NCBI RefSeq assembly: GCF_000488275.1
Contig: NZ_KI530762.1
Coordinates: 391,536 to 455,535 of the forward strand
Reading direction: 5' to 3'
Length of the DNA: 64,000 nucleotides
From: Acinetobacter brisouii CIP 110357
GTDB lineage: Bacteria > Pseudomonadota > Gammaproteobacteria > Pseudomonadales > Moraxellaceae
A program made the position numbers and the translations under genes. Every line of letters begins with the position of its first letter. Position 1 is the stretch's first letter. Under the pieces are notes generated by a model. The model was not told the DNA's origin. It worked only from the letters and a program-made list of their open reading frames with translations, and made no database searches. Below, piece after piece: positions 62,123 through 64,000 of this stretch.

Positions 62123-64000
62123 CTAGCCCATAATTTCAATCTGACTTGCTCCTGAACCGAGCGGCTGCACTTGGATCTGTACAGGAATGCGCTCATGCAT
62201 GTCCTGAATATGCGAGATCAGTACGACTTTACGTCCCTGATTTTGCAATTGATCGAGCGCATTCATCACCATGTGTAGCGATGATGCATCTAAAGTGCCA
62301 AAGCCTTCATCAATAAACAGCGATTCGATTTTCATGGAGCCCAATGCCATATTGGCAATCGCCAGTGACAGGGCAAGGGCGGTGAGGAAGGATTCACCAC
62401 CAGACAGTGAGGCAACCGAACGTACTTCGCCATCCATATCATGGTCAATGATGGCGAGGCTAAGCGAGTGTTCCAGACGCTTGAGCGTATAACGCTGTGA
62501 CAGCATCGCCAGTTGCTGATTGGCATATTCAAGTAAAATATCCAGATTGTATTGCTGGGCTAAATCACGGAATTTTTTCCCGTTGGCATCTCCCATTAAA
62601 CCTGAAATTTTACCCCAGCGATGTTCCTCTTGCTGAATCTGCTGAATCTGTTCGAAAAATTCTTGTTGTTTCTCTAGATTGCGCTGATGCAGTTCCAGCT
62701 TGAGTTTGAAGTTATCGCGGATGTCTTGGGTTTGTTGCAGGGATTCAAGCAACGCTGTGAATTCAGTGTGTAGTTGAGTCAGTCCAATCTCAGGCTGATG
62801 GCTCAAATGTTGTTGTAATTGCTCTTGAATGGCTTTCAGAGCCGCCTGAACATCTGCCAATGCACGTTCGGCATCTTGAACGTCTCGGCGGATCTGCTGC
62901 GCTTCTTCAAGCGAAATATGTTGTAGCTGGGAAAGTAACGGCTGATCAAACTCTGTATGTTGTGTTAGCCATTGTTCGATTTCAAGGGTCGCGGTTTGAT
63001 GCTGTGCTGTCACCTGAAGCAACTGAATGTTGAGCTGATCGAGTTGCCGTTGCTGTTGCTCAAAATTTTCGCGGGTTTGCTCGAAGCTTTGGCGAATCTG
63101 GTTAAATTGAAGCTGTAGATTTTGCCGTTGCTCGTCATATTGAATCAACCATTCATGTGGTTTTTCAATCTGTATGTGCGTCATTTCAAAAATCAATTGG
63201 ATGGCTGAATCGGTATTCTCTTTGCCTTTACGTTTCAATTCAGCCTGCTCTGTTTCAGCTTGTTGAATCAGCGCCTGTTTATGTTGCAGTTCAAGCGTTT
63301 TTTGCTGTAAATGCTGGGTTTTGTCATTCAACTGCTGATTCAGCATTTCAATATGCTGTAAAAGCTGACTACGTTGGTTGAGCAAGTGCATGATGTGCTG
63401 GGCAGTATTTAAAGTTTGCTTTTGCCATGCATCACGTTGTTCAGTCGTGAGTAGATCGAGCAGATATCGGATCGTCTGTTCGGACTGTTGCACGATAGAA
63501 AGCTGCTGCGAAATTTCCTGAATCTGTTGGGTCAGCGTGCGTTGCTGTTTTTGAGCATCATCAAGTTGTTGTATGGATTGCTCAAGGTTTTGCTTGTCTT
63601 GTTGAAGTGTTTGAATGATTTGTAAAAGTTTCTGCTGGGTTTGCTCAGGCGATTGGCTGAAATCAATGTCAATTTGAGCTTGTGTGCAGATGCTACTCAT
63701 CGAGTGCTGAGTTTTTTCAAGCTCGGCAGTTAACGCATTTAGGCGGCTTTGATTTTGCGTGAGCGCCATATTGTACTGTGCATGAATCTGCTGCGCCCGT
63801 TGCCAAGCCTGTAACTGTTGTTGCTCCAGTTGAATGGCTTGTTGTTCTTGCTGTTCTTGTAGTTTGAGCAGCTCATTGGAAAGAGAAGTATGTTCCGCTT
63901 TAAAAGGATGATGGGTGCTGCCACAGACCAAGCAGGCTTCGCCTTCAATCAATTGCTCGCGTAGTTTTTCAATATTTTCGGTATGCAACAGGCGTTGCTG
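62123..64000 (-). CDS. sbcC: SbcC-type SMC nuclease subunit, C-terminal part (5' end beyond the window)
   Basis: The frame is still open at 64000, so the N-terminal ATPase half and first coiled coil lie outside; about 625 residues remain. The zinc hook GEACLVCGSTHHP (CxxC) lies about 25 residues from the edge. It is followed by a very Gln-rich coiled coil of roughly 400 residues, then the second ATPase half: signature SLSGGESFLTALALSLA and Walker B SLFIDEGFGTLDASS near the C-terminus. With SbcD (not visible; usually just upstream of sbcC) it cuts hairpins and double-strand ends. The ORF runs normally to its stop, with no terminator found. Confidence 0.93.
   Translation of the reverse strand, partial: QQRLLHTENIEKLREQLIEGEACLVCGSTHHPFKAEHTSLSNELLKLQEQQEQQAIQLEQQQLQAWQRAQQIHAQYNMALTQNQSRLNALTAELEKTQHSMSSICTQAQIDIDFSQSPEQTQQKLLQIIQTLQQDKQNLEQSIQQLDDAQKQQRTLTQQIQEISQQLSIVQQSEQTIRYLLDLLTTEQRDAWQKQTLNTAQHIMHLLNQRSQLLQHIEMLNQQLNDKTQHLQQKTLELQHKQALIQQAETEQAELKRKGKENTDSAIQLIFEMTHIQIEKPHEWLIQYDEQRQNLQLQFNQIRQSFEQTRENFEQQQRQLDQLNIQLLQVTAQHQTATLEIEQWLTQHTEFDQPLLSQLQHISLEEAQQIRRDVQDAERALADVQAALKAIQEQLQQHLSHQPEIGLTQLHTEFTALLESLQQTQDIRDNFKLKLELHQRNLEKQQEFFEQIQQIQQEEHRWGKISGLMGDANGKKFRDLAQQYNLDILLEYANQQLAMLSQRYTLKRLEHSLSLAIIDHDMDGEVRSVASLSGGESFLTALALSLAIANMALGSMKIESLFIDEGFGTLDASSLHMVMNALDQLQNQGRKVVLISHIQDMHERIPVQIQVQPLGSGASQIEIMG

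Overview
The window is chromosomal DNA from a gammaproteobacterium, almost certainly an Acinetobacter species. The evidence is the BfmR/BfmS pair with its characteristic sequence, the contiguous mlaFEDCB operon, the dut-algC-argB order, the pilT-pilU and bamE/fur neighbourhoods, and an AT-leaning base composition with AT-rich intergenic DNA. I cannot name the species. I see no rRNA, tRNA, CRISPR array, phage or intact insertion sequence. Most of the window is core housekeeping DNA in short operons separated by clear hairpin terminators.

Layout. 1-11.6 kb: the end of hemW, a LysE-type exporter, a DyP peroxidase, a long acyl-CoA dehydrogenase, a large uncharacterised lipoprotein, aroE, a small membrane protein, hemF, hemN and ribA; this part holds both the O2-dependent and O2-independent coproporphyrinogen oxidases. 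11.9-17.3 kb: dxs, suhB and a DEAD-box RNA helicase with a long structured leader and a repetitive Arg/Gly-rich tail. 17.7-20.9 kb: mlaFEDCB (outer-membrane lipid asymmetry). 20.9-33.3 kb: corA, a LOG-like nucleotide hydrolase, comF, recG, an SDR protein, plsB, tesB, a dicarboxylate/amino-acid symporter, a Nudix hydrolase and adenosine deaminase. 33.4-41.7 kb is the most accessory-looking stretch: an omega-transaminase with a divergent LysR regulator, an orphan ModA-like binding protein, a citrate/tricarballylate-type MFS symporter, a second LysR regulator, and a SulP transporter that has lost its N-terminal membrane segments.

41.9-46.6 kb: the class Ia ribonucleotide reductase genes nrdA and nrdB, with a 43-residue membrane peptide gene and a palindromic repeat between them and a pair of NrdR boxes upstream. 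47.0-49.5 kb: bfmR and bfmS with a probable autoregulatory operator and an intercistronic hairpin. 49.6-54.7 kb: rep, dut, algC and argB. 54.9-58.0 kb: a class II glutamine amidotransferase, a bacteriohemerythrin, a polytopic membrane protein and an RnfH-like protein. 58.0-64.0 kb: bamE divergent from fur, pilT-pilU divergent from a YggS-type PLP protein, and the C-terminal two thirds of sbcC running off the right edge.

No wholly new multi-gene system is evident. The observations most worth checking are regulatory or small-scale: the DEAD-box leader with a hairpin over its ribosome-binding site, the NrdR box pair, the 43-residue ORF and repeat inside the nrd operon, the bfmR operator and bfmR-bfmS hairpin, the truncated SulP-STAS-cNMP protein, and a possible Fur-controlled small RNA near position 800. 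All family assignments are from reading the sequence and remembered family motifs; no database search was run.
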